A stretch of 64,000 bases of DNA from Rhodococcus sp. OK302 (GCF_002245895.1 NZ_NPJZ01000001.1:4066501-4130500), one strand, 5' to 3'; shown: positions 21,125-29,277, counted from the stretch's first letter. Notes: generated from the sequence alone by a model not told the origin. Numbers and translations: made by a program.

Positions 21125-22420
21125 TCATCCGATTCTCGAGATGAGGTCGGCCTCGCGTTGACCGGTCAACAGCGCCCCGTGGACGGTGGAGGATTCGGTG
21201 GCATGTGTGGCTTCACCGGCGAAAAAGACTCGGTTTCCGATCGGTTCGGCGACGATTGCTCGGTCGTCAGGCGTCGACTCGATCCCGGGATACGAGTAGG
21301 AACCGCGCGCGTAAGGGTCCGTCGACCATCGAGTCACCTGGTAGTCGCACGGTTCAGGCACGCGCTCGCCGTAGATGACACGCAAGGCACGCATCCCTTC
21401 AGCAACGGTGGCGGCATCATCGAGGGATTCGATGCGGCGCGCGACCGAGCCGCCGCGCAGCGCAACGATCAGGGGAACACCGGCCACCGTTTGAAGCGGA
21501 AACCATGCGGCCATCGGATCGTCCGGCAAACCGAACTGGCCGATCATCTCGGCGTCGTCCCAGAATTGAACGTCGAAACGCAGATACAGCTTGTTGTAGA
21601 CGCCCATACCGAGGCGTCCAATCGCCGCTTGTTTCGCTGTGGGCAAGGGCGGGTCGAAAGTAACGGAGCCCGCCTTCAATACGCCCAGTGGAAGGGTGAC
21701 GATCACATGGTCGGCGTCGAAAATATCGTTGTCGGTGTGCACCCGAACACCGGCGGCACTGTACGCAATTCGATTGACAACCTGCCCCAACCGAACGTCG
21801 AGGTTCTCGGCTAGCCGGGTCGCGATCTCGTCGTAGCCGCGAGGAAAGACCACCTCGTCACCGCCATGACTGTCATGGTGCTGCCCAACCCACAGGGGAA
21901 CTTGATCGGCGTCGGCGCCGAAGGAGTCCTGGACGAAGTGTCGGACGGTGTTTCGAATGAGGTCGGCGCGAATGTCGCTCAGCCCCAACTGCGGCAGCAC
22001 CAATTCGACGGCAGCGGCGAAGGAGGTGTTCGCGAACCGTGGTTGTCCGGCCAGCTCCTGTATCGCCGTCATGACACCCTCGAAGTCGATGCCGTACGCG
22101 TTCATCGCTGCCGGGTCCAGGTGCCGGCTGCCACTGTAGGTGGTGATCAGGTTCTGGTTGAGCACCACGGTGGGCAGACCGAACTCGTCGCGTAGTTGCG
22201 TTACGGGGTTTTTCTCGATGCCGTGGATCCACGATGCACCCAGATCCAGTGGCATCTCGGGCCGCGTGCGATCGGTCCACAGTCGGCCACCCACACGCTC
22301 GCGTGCTTCGAGCACCGTCACCTGACGCCCGAGCCGAACCAGGTCGCGTGCTGCGGTCAGGCCGGCGATGCCCGCTCCGATTACAAGAACCGAACCTGTA
22401 GACGACACAGTGGGACTCAT
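21125..22420 (-). CDS. Flavin-dependent amine oxidase
   Basis: 431 residues. FAD-binding Rossmann start VLVIGAGIAGLTAARDL, then the amine-oxidase hallmark ERVGGRLWTDR, substrate-region GASWIHG, NAD-free second flavin motif ADHVIVTLPLGVLKAG, and C-terminal RVFFAGEATHATESSTVHGA. This is the monoamine/polyamine-oxidase and LSD1-like family; substrate preference cannot be read from sequence, but polyamine oxidation is typical of bacterial members of this size. No signal peptide is seen. Stands alone between the response regulator and the 196-bp repeat. Confidence 0.93.
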   Translation of the reverse strand: MSPTVSSTGSVLVIGAGIAGLTAARDLVRLGRQVTVLEARERVGGRLWTDRTRPEMPLDLGASWIHGIEKNPVTQLRDEFGLPTVVLNQNLITTYSGSRHLDPAAMNAYGIDFEGVMTAIQELAGQPRFANTSFAAAVELVLPQLGLSDIRADLIRNTVRHFVQDSFGADADQVPLWVGQHHDSHGGDEVVFPRGYDEIATRLAENLDVRLGQVVNRIAYSAAGVRVHTDNDIFDADHVIVTLPLGVLKAGSVTFDPPLPTAKQAAIGRLGMGVYNKLYLRFDVQFWDDAEMIGQFGLPDDPMAAWFPLQTVAGVPLIVALRGGSVARRIESLDDAATVAEGMRALRVIYGERVPEPCDYQVTRWSTDPYARGSYSYPGIESTPDDRAIVAEPIGNRVFFAGEATHATESSTVHGALLTGQREADLISRIG

Positions 22421-22999
22421 GATGCACTCCGGACGGTACGAAGCTCGAGTAGCGAGTTATTAGTGATGGAGTGTCTCCTCGGTGCCGGGCTGGATTTCAC
22501 AGCTAGCCTAGGCAACTCACCGAGCGGTGTCAGGGGCAACGCGCGCACGGAAGCTCCACGAGTGGAATAACCCGTCGAATCTGGCCGTTGTACAGGCTGT
22601 CGGTGTCCGATCCATTGCCCCGGGTACCACCCCAGAAATGCCGCTTCGAGCGGCCACTTGCCGAGAGGCGCAAGGCGGATACCGGCGCTGACACAGCCGC
22701 TGGACTCCCTACGGGGCCGGCGGCTTCGTCATGTGCGGATGGCGTCGGCAATGCCACAATGACGTGTGGACTTCGACAGCGCAGCTACGGACCCACGGTC
22801 GAGTGCTCGAGTATCCTGTAGCCAATAGGCCTTGAGAGCCTCTCTGCGGATTCAGCCCTGATCACCCGATACCGCCGAAATCGGGCAACACGCATCTGGG
22901 ATAGGATCAATTTCAGTTCTTCGTCAAGCTGCGGCGATGGGCTGCCTTCACCCCGGCCATGCGATGCTGCATCGGCCACGTCGAACAGATAGGCAGGCC
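22421..22999. other. Intergenic region containing repeat copy 1
   Basis: 580 bases without a supported gene. The central third is copy 1 of the 196-bp repeat. The rest shows no frame with a ribosome-binding site. Confidence 0.6.
22587..22782 (+). repeat. 196-bp dispersed repeat, copy 1
   Basis: About 95 percent identical to 39534-39730, from GTTGTACAGGC to TTCGACAGCGC. The copy includes what in the other locus is the start of a coding sequence (GTGGACTTCGACAGCGC), then the similarity stops. Its central hairpin is damaged (ACGGGGCCGGCGG against ACGGAGTCCAGCGG), so this looks like the derived copy. Confidence 0.95.
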
Positions 23000-23410
23000 A
23001 TGCCCCTCACGGTGAAACATTCCGAAACATACAACGATGCGCTGATTGCGTTGGCAGCAGCTACCCATCGCCCCGCCAGCGTTGTCAATGTGGCCGGCGA
23101 CTACGCGATCCGTGTCGATCTGGAATACAACCGCTACGTCGTCGCCACCAACACACGCCTCGGATTGTCTGACGAACCTGAATCCAGCGACTCCTGGAGG
23201 GTTCGCTTCATTCAGGCCAATATCGCCGGTGAATCGGATCAACTCCTCGCCGAAGCAAGCCACCAATGGCTCATCGACGCTTTCGATTCCGCGCTCGAAT
23301 CCCTTGAAGCCGACGGAAACAAGATCGTTGCCGACGCAAACTTCGGGGACATCAGCCGTTCCGAAACGTCGACATCAGCTGATGTCCACGACCTCGGAGA
23401 TCAAGCCTGA
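23000..23410 (+). CDS. Hypothetical protein
   Basis: 136 residues from an ATG with AGGCAGG upstream. The sequence is soluble and acidic: MPLTVKHSETYNDALIALAA, a beta-rich middle (YAIRVDLEYNRYVVATN), a helical stretch (QWLIDAFDSALESLEADG) and a Ser/Asp-rich tail. No cysteines and no recognised family. It lies about 220 bases downstream of repeat copy 1 and its last 10 bases overlap the convergent MerR-type gene. Confidence 0.7.
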   Translation: MPLTVKHSETYNDALIALAAATHRPASVVNVAGDYAIRVDLEYNRYVVATNTRLGLSDEPESSDSWRVRFIQANIAGESDQLLAEASHQWLIDAFDSALESLEADGNKIVADANFGDISRSETSTSADVHDLGDQA

Positions 23411-23712
23411 CCGTCAGCCGATTCGCTCAACTGAGCGATCCGCGCCGCAAGAATTGAATTCTCGGCTTCGAGCGAGAGAATCAACCGGATTCCGACCAAA
23501 TTCACGCCGTCATCGATCAACGCCGTGATGCGAGCCAGCATGTCCAGATCCGATTCGCTGTACCGACGGGTTCCGCCGTCAGTGCGAGTGGGCGTCAACA
23601 ACCCTCGCCGCTCATAGAGCCTCAAGGTCTGCGGCCCAACTCCGGACAGTTCAGACATCACCGAGATCCCGTATACGCCGCGAAGCGAACGTGACTGAGA
23701 CTCCAACGTCAC
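23401..23712 (-). CDS. MerR-family regulator, HspR-like
   Basis: 103 residues from a GTG with GGGAGG at 8-base spacing; a longer in-frame ATG exists but has no ribosome-binding site. The winged helix (VYGISVMSELSGVGPQTLRLY, ERRGLLTPTRTDGGTRRYS, ESDLDMLARI) matches MerR proteins, and the following helix (NLVGIRLILSLEAENSILAARIAQL) is typical of HspR, the heat-shock repressor that binds HAIR-type operators. No dnaK operon or cysteine sensor is present. It is divergent from the oxidative-stress cassette starting at 23914, a plausible target. Confidence 0.9.
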   Translation of the reverse strand: MTLESQSRSLRGVYGISVMSELSGVGPQTLRLYERRGLLTPTRTDGGTRRYSESDLDMLARITALIDDGVNLVGIRLILSLEAENSILAARIAQLSESADGQA

Positions 23713-24079
23713 TGCAAACCTCCCAGGCGTAATCGGCGACCACACGACCTTAGCATCCGAGGGCATTGAATCTAGCCGCCAAGACATAGGTTTCATATCG
23801 GCGGATCAGGATTATCAGATTTCAATTCTTCGAATTCTCGGCATATTGGCTGATCAAGGCCAAAAATTTGGCGTTCAGGCAATCCCCGAACGTCAATTTT
23901 CCCTCTTTCGGTGTTGCTAATTATCTGCATCGGCTGGTATAGATTTTAGGGCGCCTAGAACGACGCAGACCTACGGAATCGCATACACATTCGGGTGCTG
24001 TGAGTCTGCAGAGCACGACGCCGAAGGGGAGCCGTTCACCCGATTCCCTCCGCACACACCCCTCCACCACGGGAGCAAG
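23713..24079. other. AT-rich regulatory region before the stress cassette
   Basis: Markedly AT-rich around 23800-23900 compared with its surroundings. It contains the 23914-23943 promoter and a long leader; no gene seen. Confidence 0.6.
23914..23943 (+). promoter_or_regulatory. Promoter P1 of stress cassette (duplicated motif)
   Basis: TTGCTA, an 18-base spacer beginning ATTATCT, then TATAGA followed by TTTTA. The same arrangement with the same spacer length and the same flanking bases occurs at 27804-27833 before a paralogous small gene. Both hexamers are close to the -35/-10 of a housekeeping-type sigma factor. Confidence 0.75.
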
Positions 24080-24235
24080 ATGACGACGATCGACATCCCG
24101 CCCGCTCAGAACGGCGAGATCAACTCCGCAAGCTCCACCTTGGCGACGGCTGAACTCAAGCACCGAATCGCGCTGATGTTCGGGGATCCCATATCGGAGG
24201 AGTGGCCGACAGCGTCGACTGAAGCGGTCGACTGA
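24080..24235 (+). CDS. Small protein, paralogue of the 27899 peptide
   Basis: 51 residues from an ATG with GGGAGCAAG just upstream. Its central segment SSTLATAELKHRIALMFGD aligns with SSTLGTAELKLPIALIFGD of the second peptide, and the ribosome-binding region (GGAGCAAG) is shared too. This conservation between two otherwise diverged loci argues that the peptide is translated. No membrane segment; the function is unknown. It is the first gene behind promoter P1 and lies 81 bases upstream of dps. Confidence 0.7.
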   Translation: MTTIDIPPAQNGEINSASSTLATAELKHRIALMFGDPISEEWPTASTEAVD

Positions 24236-24316
24236 ATCGGCAGACACGATCTTTGACACCGCAACTACCGCACGAGACCGTGCGAACAGTTCGCGATTGC
24301 AACGAGAGGAAGACAC

Positions 24317-24862
24317 ATGCCAAATTTCACGGTACCGGGACTGAGCACTGAAGACGGCACGAGTGTCGCCGCAGTTCTTCAGGAACGACTCAGCGCCTAC
24401 AACGATCTGCATCTGACTCTCAAACACATTCACTGGAATGTCGTGGGCCCGAACTTCATCGGCGTACATGAAATGATCGACCCTCAAGTTGATTTGGTCC
24501 GCGGATTCGCCGACGACGTCGCCGAACGAATCGCTGCACTGGGCAACTCCCCCAAGGGAACCGCCGGCGCCATCGCCGCCGACCGCACCTGGGACGACTA
24601 CTCCGTCGGCCGTGACGACGCCAGCGCACACCTCGCCGCCCTGGACCTCGTGTACACCGGCGTCATCACCGACTGCCGTGCAGCGATCGAATCCGTCGGA
24701 AAGATCGATCCGATCACCGAAGACATGTTGATCGGCCAGAGCGCTCAGTTGGAAAAATTCCAATGGTTCGTTCGAGCCCACCTCGAGAATTCCGGCGGAA
24801 GCCTTGTGCATGAAGGAAGTTCGACGGAGCTCGGCGCAGCCGATAAGGCCCGCCAAAACTGA
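24317..24862 (+). CDS. dps: Dps-family ferritin-like DNA-protection protein
   Basis: 181 residues. Dps dodecamers oxidise and store ferrous iron using peroxide and shield DNA. The ferroxidase region can be read: HLTLKHIHWNVVGPNF supplies the first histidine, FIGVHEMIDPQVDLVRGFADDVAERI the second histidine and the Asp/Glu pair. The helix-rich body and the C-terminal LEKFQWFVRAHLEN helix are typical. GAGAGGAAG precedes the ATG. Followed by a cluster of small stress proteins, consistent with a stress or stationary-phase operon. Confidence 0.95.
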   Translation: MPNFTVPGLSTEDGTSVAAVLQERLSAYNDLHLTLKHIHWNVVGPNFIGVHEMIDPQVDLVRGFADDVAERIAALGNSPKGTAGAIAADRTWDDYSVGRDDASAHLAALDLVYTGVITDCRAAIESVGKIDPITEDMLIGQSAQLEKFQWFVRAHLENSGGSLVHEGSSTELGAADKARQN

Positions 24863-24925
24863 GCCCACCACTACTTCCGGGTTCGACTGACCGACTACCA
24901 CCGATATGTGAGGAGACCCCCAACC

Positions 24926-25030
24926 ATGCCGCAACGCGAACATCGCATCTTCCAACTACAGCAACGGTTGCTGTTGGGTTCGATTGTGGTGGGAACATTG
25001 CTCGGCGCCTCAGCGATCGCCTCCCTCTGA
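24926..25030 (+). CDS. Single-span small membrane peptide
   Basis: 34 residues. GTGAGGAG precedes the ATG. A short polar start (MPQREHRIFQLQQR) leads into one hydrophobic helix (LLLGSIVVGTLLGASAIASL). Placed between dps and the DUF4235 gene. Real translation is supported only by the ribosome-binding site and the position. Confidence 0.55.
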   Translation: MPQREHRIFQLQQRLLLGSIVVGTLLGASAIASL

Positions 25031-25312
25031 CGAGACGCCACCCGTATCAGCACAAACACGGGTGTGACGAACTCGAGCAGGTACTACAGAGCTTCAAGAG
25101 CTCATGTGATCGCGTCATAGCCGGGGAATGCAAAGCGTGTCGCGGAAATTCACACGCACACCGTGCTCGCGTCGAGCCGGCCGGTTCCTCGAGAACGCTT
25201 GGTATCCCCCAGTACGCAACGCTGGGAGATGTCTCAAAGTTGTTCATTTCCAGATTGTTTGACGCAGGTATTCGGAAAACGACCATACTCAAACGACAGA
25301 GGAATTCACGCA

Positions 25313-25582
25313 ATGAGTGCAATGCCCAAAGCGATGTACAGACCACTTTCACTCGCAACGAGTGTTCTTGGTGGGATCGCCGCCGGGGCGGTGTTCCAGC
25401 AGGTTTGGAAGCGCCTCGGACACAACGAAAATGCCCCTGATCCACAAGACCTCAGCAGGTCGAGCAAAGAAGTGCTGATTGCGGCAGCGCTGCAGGGAGC
25501 GATTTTTGCAGTAGTGAAAGCAGCAGTGGACCGAGCCGGCGCCAAGAGCTACCGGGCACTCGCTCACGAGAATCCGATGTGA
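25313..25582 (+). CDS. DUF4235 small membrane protein
   Basis: 89 residues from the ATG of MSAMPKAMYRPLSLATS, with AGAGGA upstream. DUF4235 features: a glycine-rich hydrophobic segment (VLGGIAAGAVFQQVWKRLG), an amphipathic linker with DPQD, and a second hydrophobic stretch (VLIAAALQGAIFAVVKAAVDRAGA). Members are small actinobacterial membrane proteins found in stress-regulated clusters; their function is not established. Confidence 0.85.
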   Translation: MSAMPKAMYRPLSLATSVLGGIAAGAVFQQVWKRLGHNENAPDPQDLSRSSKEVLIAAALQGAIFAVVKAAVDRAGAKSYRALAHENPM

Positions 25583-25743
25583 GGTTCAGCCGCTCAGCGT
25601 GGCCGACAAATCGTACGTCGCAGGTAAGCAGTGCCCGACCCATTGAGGTGACGATCTGAAATGGACCACGATCCGGCTTCCGTCGGCACTTGCCGATCCA
25701 TAACACCTCACCAGCTGTTTACACCACTCAAAGGAGACACATT

Positions 25744-26007
25744 GTGCTCGGCCTAGGCATTATCGGATGGATCATCATCGGCGGACTCGCCGGCTGGATC
25801 GGCAGCAAGATCATGAAAACCGATGCCTCCATGGGCATCGTGCTGAATATCGTCGTCGGCATCATCGGCGGCCTGATCGGCGGATTCCTGCTCAAATTGC
25901 TCGGTGTCGACGTCAACGGTGGCGGTCTGATCTTCAGTTTCCTCACTTGCATACTCGGCGCGGTGATCTTGCTCTTCCTCGTCAAAGCCGTCGCCGGCCG
26001 ACGCTGA
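25744..26007 (+). CDS. GlsB/YeaQ/YmgE-family stress membrane protein
   Basis: 87 residues from a GTG with AAAGGAG at 7-base spacing. Three hydrophobic segments with the family's glycine zipper pattern are seen: IIGWIIIGGLAGWIGSKIM, GIVLNIVVGIIGGLIGGFLL and LIFSFLTCILGAVILLFLV. The conserved GGLAGWIGSKIM and DASMGIVLNIVVG are diagnostic. The family (transglycosylase-associated) is induced by general or acid stress in other bacteria; its mechanism is unknown. Confidence 0.93.
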   Translation: MLGLGIIGWIIIGGLAGWIGSKIMKTDASMGIVLNIVVGIIGGLIGGFLLKLLGVDVNGGGLIFSFLTCILGAVILLFLVKAVAGRR

Positions 26008-26125
26008 CCCGTACCGCGGCAAAATCTCACACTACGTACCGGTAGCACCGTCAACTCTGGATCGATCGCAGACCGACGCAAAGAACGAAGCTGATCAACA
26101 CTTACCCGAAAGGATCACGATCACC

Positions 26126-26323
26126 ATGGCTGATTTCCTCGACAAGGCAAAGCACAGGGCCGAAGAACTCATCGGTGAAGCAAAAGAAAAGATCGGCCAC
26201 AAGACGGACAACGACGACCTCGCCGCCGAAGGCACCAAGGATCAGATTTCAGGCAAGACCAAACAGGTTGGCGACGACATCTCCGATGCTGCAAGCGATC
26301 TCAAGAACAAGTTGACCAACTGA
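26126..26323 (+). CDS. CsbD-family stress protein
   Basis: 65 residues, highly charged and helical with no hydrophobic core of note: MADFLDKAKHRAEELIGEAK, then AAEGTKDQISGKTKQVGDD. The repeated Gly-Lys spacing is typical of CsbD, a general-stress protein in Bacillus. GAAAGGATCACGATCACC precedes the ATG; nearly the same leader and first 30 codons recur at 28869. Confidence 0.93.
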   Translation: MADFLDKAKHRAEELIGEAKEKIGHKTDNDDLAAEGTKDQISGKTKQVGDDISDAASDLKNKLTN

Positions 26324-26430
26324 GCAGCACCTCAATCACTTGCCGAGTCCGGTGAACCGATAAATCGGTCCCGGTTTACGCAATCAGTAGATCAAGAAAC
26401 TTCCGGCACAACGAAAGACGAGGATTCACC

Positions 26431-26586
26431 ATGATTGTCCTGGGCATCATATTGGCATTGGTCGGTTACTTCACAACGATCAGCATTCTGACCACGATCG
26501 GCATCATCTTGGTGGTCGTGGGCGCAGTGTTGACACTCCTCGGCACCACTGGACGCGCGGTGGGCGGCCGCAAAGTCTGGTATTGA
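26431..26586 (+). CDS. DUF6131 small membrane protein
   Basis: 51 residues, two hydrophobic helices (MIVLGIILALVGYFTTISIL and IGIILVVVGAVLTLLG) separated by a tight turn, then GRAVGGRKVWY. The pattern MIVLGxIL...GRxVGGR is that of DUF6131, a common actinobacterial micro-protein. Function unknown. It sits between CsbD and the GAF-ANTAR gene. Confidence 0.85.
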   Translation: MIVLGIILALVGYFTTISILTTIGIILVVVGAVLTLLGTTGRAVGGRKVWY

Positions 26587-26827
26587 ACCACCACATAAAT
26601 GCTGCCCTGGTGGGGCGCTCTGATCGCAGTCGGTCGGAGCGCCCCACCAGCATGAACCCAACAAGTTGGTCTGCGCAGACATCTTTCGAGATGCCTGCGC
26701 TTAACGCTGTGCCAAACGAGACCCCACTTGCCCCCGGCAAAGCCGCGCTGCGGTAGCCCGCGAACAGCGAGAACGTAGAATTCGAACCGTTCGATGCACG
26801 TTTGGATGAACGGAAGACCCGAGGTGT

Positions 26828-27544
26828 ATGGCGATGGCTGGGCTCGATAACACACTGAAAGAACCCGCAGCGGTGTTCGCGGCGTTGGCACAGATTCTCT
26901 ACTCCGCAGAGGATAGCGCCGAGGTGTACAACGCAATTTGTTCGGCCGCTGTCGAGTTGATTCCTGGTTGTGATCATGCCAGTTTGATGCTGCGCCGGGG
27001 AAAGACCAACGTCACTGTCGCTGCAAGTGACGAGATTGCCGCTTACGCAGACGAACTGGAACGCGCCACGGGAGAAGGTCCATGCATCGACGCTCTCGAA
27101 ACGGACCTCCCACAACTCGAATCCGATCTCAGGACTCCGAATCAGTGGCCCGAATTCGCGCAGAAAGCTGTGTCGGAGACGCCGATTCGCGGGTCGATGG
27201 GTTTCCGACTGATGGTCGACCGTCGCAAGTTTGGCGCCCTCAACCTCTTCTCCGATACACCCGGTGCCTTCTCGAAAGACGTAGCCGACCAGGCGGTCGT
27301 ATTGACTTCTTTCGCGTCTGTCGCGGTCACAGCACTTTCGCGAGGTGAGGATTCGGATTCGCTGCGGCGAGGCCTGGCGAGTAACCGTGAGATCGGCCAG
27401 GCTGTCGGCCTGTTGATGGCATTGCATCGAGTATCCGAGGACAAGGCCATCGACACCCTGATACGAACTTCTCAGGAGATGAACGTCAAGGTCGCGGACC
27501 TTGCTCGCAAGGTCATCGTCGACCATCGCTCTACTCTCGATTGA
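26828..27544 (+). CDS. GAF-ANTAR regulatory protein
   Basis: 238 residues. The GAF sensor domain covers about 15-170 (CDHASLMLRRGKTNVTVAAS, GPCIDAL, GSMGFRLMVDRRKFGALNLFS). A C-terminal ANTAR domain follows at about 178-235 (LRRGLASNREIGQAVGLLMA, DKAIDTLIRTSQEMN). ANTAR domains bind paired hairpins in RNA and act as antiterminators; this GAF-ANTAR layout is typical of actinobacteria. No receiver domain. The gene is followed by a strong terminator, closing the first half of the stress locus. Confidence 0.94.
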   Translation: MAMAGLDNTLKEPAAVFAALAQILYSAEDSAEVYNAICSAAVELIPGCDHASLMLRRGKTNVTVAASDEIAAYADELERATGEGPCIDALETDLPQLESDLRTPNQWPEFAQKAVSETPIRGSMGFRLMVDRRKFGALNLFSDTPGAFSKDVADQAVVLTSFASVAVTALSRGEDSDSLRRGLASNREIGQAVGLLMALHRVSEDKAIDTLIRTSQEMNVKVADLARKVIVDHRSTLD

Positions 27545-27642
27545 ACGGGCAGCTGTGTTCGGGATGACGTTGCATTGCAATGAGATTGGGGTATGACGGA
27601 CCGTAGGCTCGCCCCACCGAACATTCACACCTTGCATTCCAG

Positions 27643-27682
27643 CCGTCGTCGCAACCTCCCATATGAGAGGTTGCGACGACGG
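27643..27682 (+). terminator. Strong terminator after the GAF-ANTAR gene
   Basis: Perfect 16-bp stem CCGTCGTCGCAACCTC / GAGGTTGCGACGACGG with an 8-base loop, followed by TGTCGTTTTC. Confidence 0.88.
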
Positions 27683-27803
27683 TGTCGTTTTCGGACGACT
27701 GTGGATTTGCACCCCTTCACTGGGATGAGTGCCCTCTCAACCAGCCTCAGGATGTGCGCCCATCATTCGACGGTCCCGCTGTGCCAGTTCTCTCACTCGC
27801 ATC

Positions 27804-27833
27804 TTGCTAATTATCTATGTCAGCTAATATAGA
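27804..27833 (+). promoter_or_regulatory. Promoter P2 of stress cassette (duplicated motif)
   Basis: TTGCTA, 18-base spacer beginning ATTATCT, TATAGA, then TTTA. Matches P1 at 23914-23943 in both hexamers, in spacer length and in the first half of the spacer. Confidence 0.75.
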
Positions 27834-27898
27834 TTTACGGTACGGAAAATCGCACTGTAGATGGAAAATACTGGCGCACCCCTACCGTTGGAGCAAGC

Positions 27899-28045
27899 AT
27901 GTTGACGTTGATTGGCGCTCGGTCCACACAGAGCCACGGGGCCCACTTCCGCAGCTCCACATTGGGCACGGCCGAGCTGAAGCTACCGATCGCACTCATC
28001 TTCGGCGACCCCATCGCCGTGGAGATGACCACAAGAATCAACTGA
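27899..28045 (+). CDS. Small protein, paralogue of the 24080 peptide
   Basis: 48 residues from an ATG with GGAGCAAGC upstream. The segment SSTLGTAELKLPIALIFGD matches the peptide behind promoter P1; the N- and C-terminal ends have diverged. It is the first frame behind promoter P2, 20 bases before the next gene. Function unknown. Confidence 0.65.
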   Translation: MLTLIGARSTQSHGAHFRSSTLGTAELKLPIALIFGDPIAVEMTTRIN

Positions 28046-28065
28046 ATCAACAGGGACGAACTCCA

Positions 28066-28347
28066 GTGACAATGTGGCAGCCGTGCGCACGGGCGATCAT
28101 CACATCGCTCCGCTCGGTTTCGCATCTGCTCACCACGAAGAGCGCAATCGATCTTTCAGATAAGGTCACTGCGGAAGCCGGCCGCTGCCAACACACAGCA
28201 GATGCCGTCTTGGTTATCGTTACTGCGATCATCCTCGCCGTCACAGTCAGTGCCTTACTGGCCGATGTTGTCACCGGCGCGATAATCGGCGCCGGAACGG
28301 CAACGGTGTTCCGGTTCATGCTCCGGACGATCAACCCTAGAAGGTGA
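28066..28347 (+). CDS. Small two-span membrane protein
   Basis: 93 residues from a GTG preceded by GGGACG; an ATG two codons on is possible. A polar, lightly basic N-terminal half is followed by two close hydrophobic helices (AVLVIVTAIILAVTVSALL and VVTGAIIGAGTATVFRFML) and a basic end (RTINPRR), suggesting a cytoplasmic C-terminus. No family recognised. Second gene behind promoter P2. Confidence 0.65.
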   Translation: MTMWQPCARAIITSLRSVSHLLTTKSAIDLSDKVTAEAGRCQHTADAVLVIVTAIILAVTVSALLADVVTGAIIGAGTATVFRFMLRTINPRR

Positions 28348-28868
28348 TTGATCGGGTTCTCACCTATTCTTAAATCTTCCTCTGACGGCATAGATAAGCT
28401 ATATTCGATTCGTCTGACTTGCTCCTCGGACCGCTGCACACAAGTAATCGCAGGAGACATGACCGGTCAGCGAGCAATACAAGGTTATTCGATTGCCACT
28501 GACAGTCCTGCACCGCCTCGTTGTACATGCGTTCGACACTGACGCACCATGCGAATCACCTACCAAGAGATGCTCGAGTCGGTAGACCGAAAAGACGGAA
28601 CGATTCTCGGTGACCGCACCCTGGTCCTCCGGGCACAGACCGAGCTCGTACCGCACGCCAAGGAACTGCCGTCGTCGCCGACATGCGTCCCGGCACCCCC
28701 GAAACCTGATTCGGAATCCCACCCACCAACCGAATCTCCCGGCAACGTGCGGCCGAGGAAATACCACATGGTGTATTGACGCCAGAGACTGCCGGATCGA
28801 TCGTCGAGCGATCCGGGGACAAAAAACCAAGTAGGGCCGCGTCACCCAACAGAGAGGATCAGATCACC
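28348..28868. other. Sparse region inside the second stress block
   Basis: 520 bases with one weak candidate gene (28549-28779). AT-rich patch near 28370-28410; no clear promoter. Confidence 0.45.
28549..28779 (+). CDS. Possible small hypothetical protein
   Basis: 76 codons. The first half reads plausibly as protein (MRITYQEMLESVDRKDGTIL), the second half is Pro/Ser-rich. There is no ribosome-binding site at the ATG and no recognised family, so this is only a candidate. Confidence 0.25.
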   Translation: MRITYQEMLESVDRKDGTILGDRTLVLRAQTELVPHAKELPSSPTCVPAPPKPDSESHPPTESPGNVRPRKYHMVY

Positions 28869-29207
28869 ATGGCCGATTTCATCGACCAGGCAAAGCACAA
28901 GGCCGAAGAACTCATCGGCGCAGCACGAGGGGAAATTGGATACATACCCGACAACGACGGCGTCATCACGGAACTGGTCTCGGACAACGGCATTGTCGTC
29001 GGTACCCGAGTCCAGGTGATCGCGGCCGCCGAATCTCAAACCGACGATGCCAGAACTCAGATCGGGTCCGTCATCGAAGACTTCGCCGACGCGGTCATCG
29101 TCCCCTCGGGGACAGGCCGGGAATGGGCACCGGCGAAGCGGTGGGCGATCGCACTCGACGACGGCCGATTGGTCTTCGCCGCCGAGGGCGGACTCAAACT
29201 CGCTTGA
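28869..29207 (+). CDS. Chimeric protein with CsbD-like N-terminus
   Basis: 112 residues. Residues 1-30 (MADFIDQAKHKAEELIGAAR...) are nearly those of the CsbD protein at 26126, and the leader AGGATCAGATCACC matches too. From about residue 31 the sequence changes to an unrelated beta-rich domain (VITELVSDNGIVVGTRVQVI, VIVPSGTGREWAPAKRW, DDGRLVFAAEGGLKLA). This looks like a fusion by recombination between CsbD copies and another gene. Function unknown. It lies 70 bases upstream of the catalase gene. Confidence 0.75.
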   Translation: MADFIDQAKHKAEELIGAARGEIGYIPDNDGVITELVSDNGIVVGTRVQVIAAAESQTDDARTQIGSVIEDFADAVIVPSGTGREWAPAKRWAIALDDGRLVFAAEGGLKLA

Positions 29208-29277
29208 AACCTCCCATTTCGCGGCCAGCGACACATTTTTCTGACGAGTTATTCGACAAGAGAATTGAGGAGGAATC

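Larger units (their letters stand above)
27545..27898. other. Intergenic region between the two stress blocks
   Basis: Contains the terminator at 27643-27682 and promoter P2 at 27804-27833. No supported gene. Confidence 0.6.

Noticed and set aside
22588..22821. Possible peptide on either strand of the 196-bp repeat
   Set aside because: No ribosome-binding site, and the frame changes after the hairpin difference between copies, so it is not under coding constraint.
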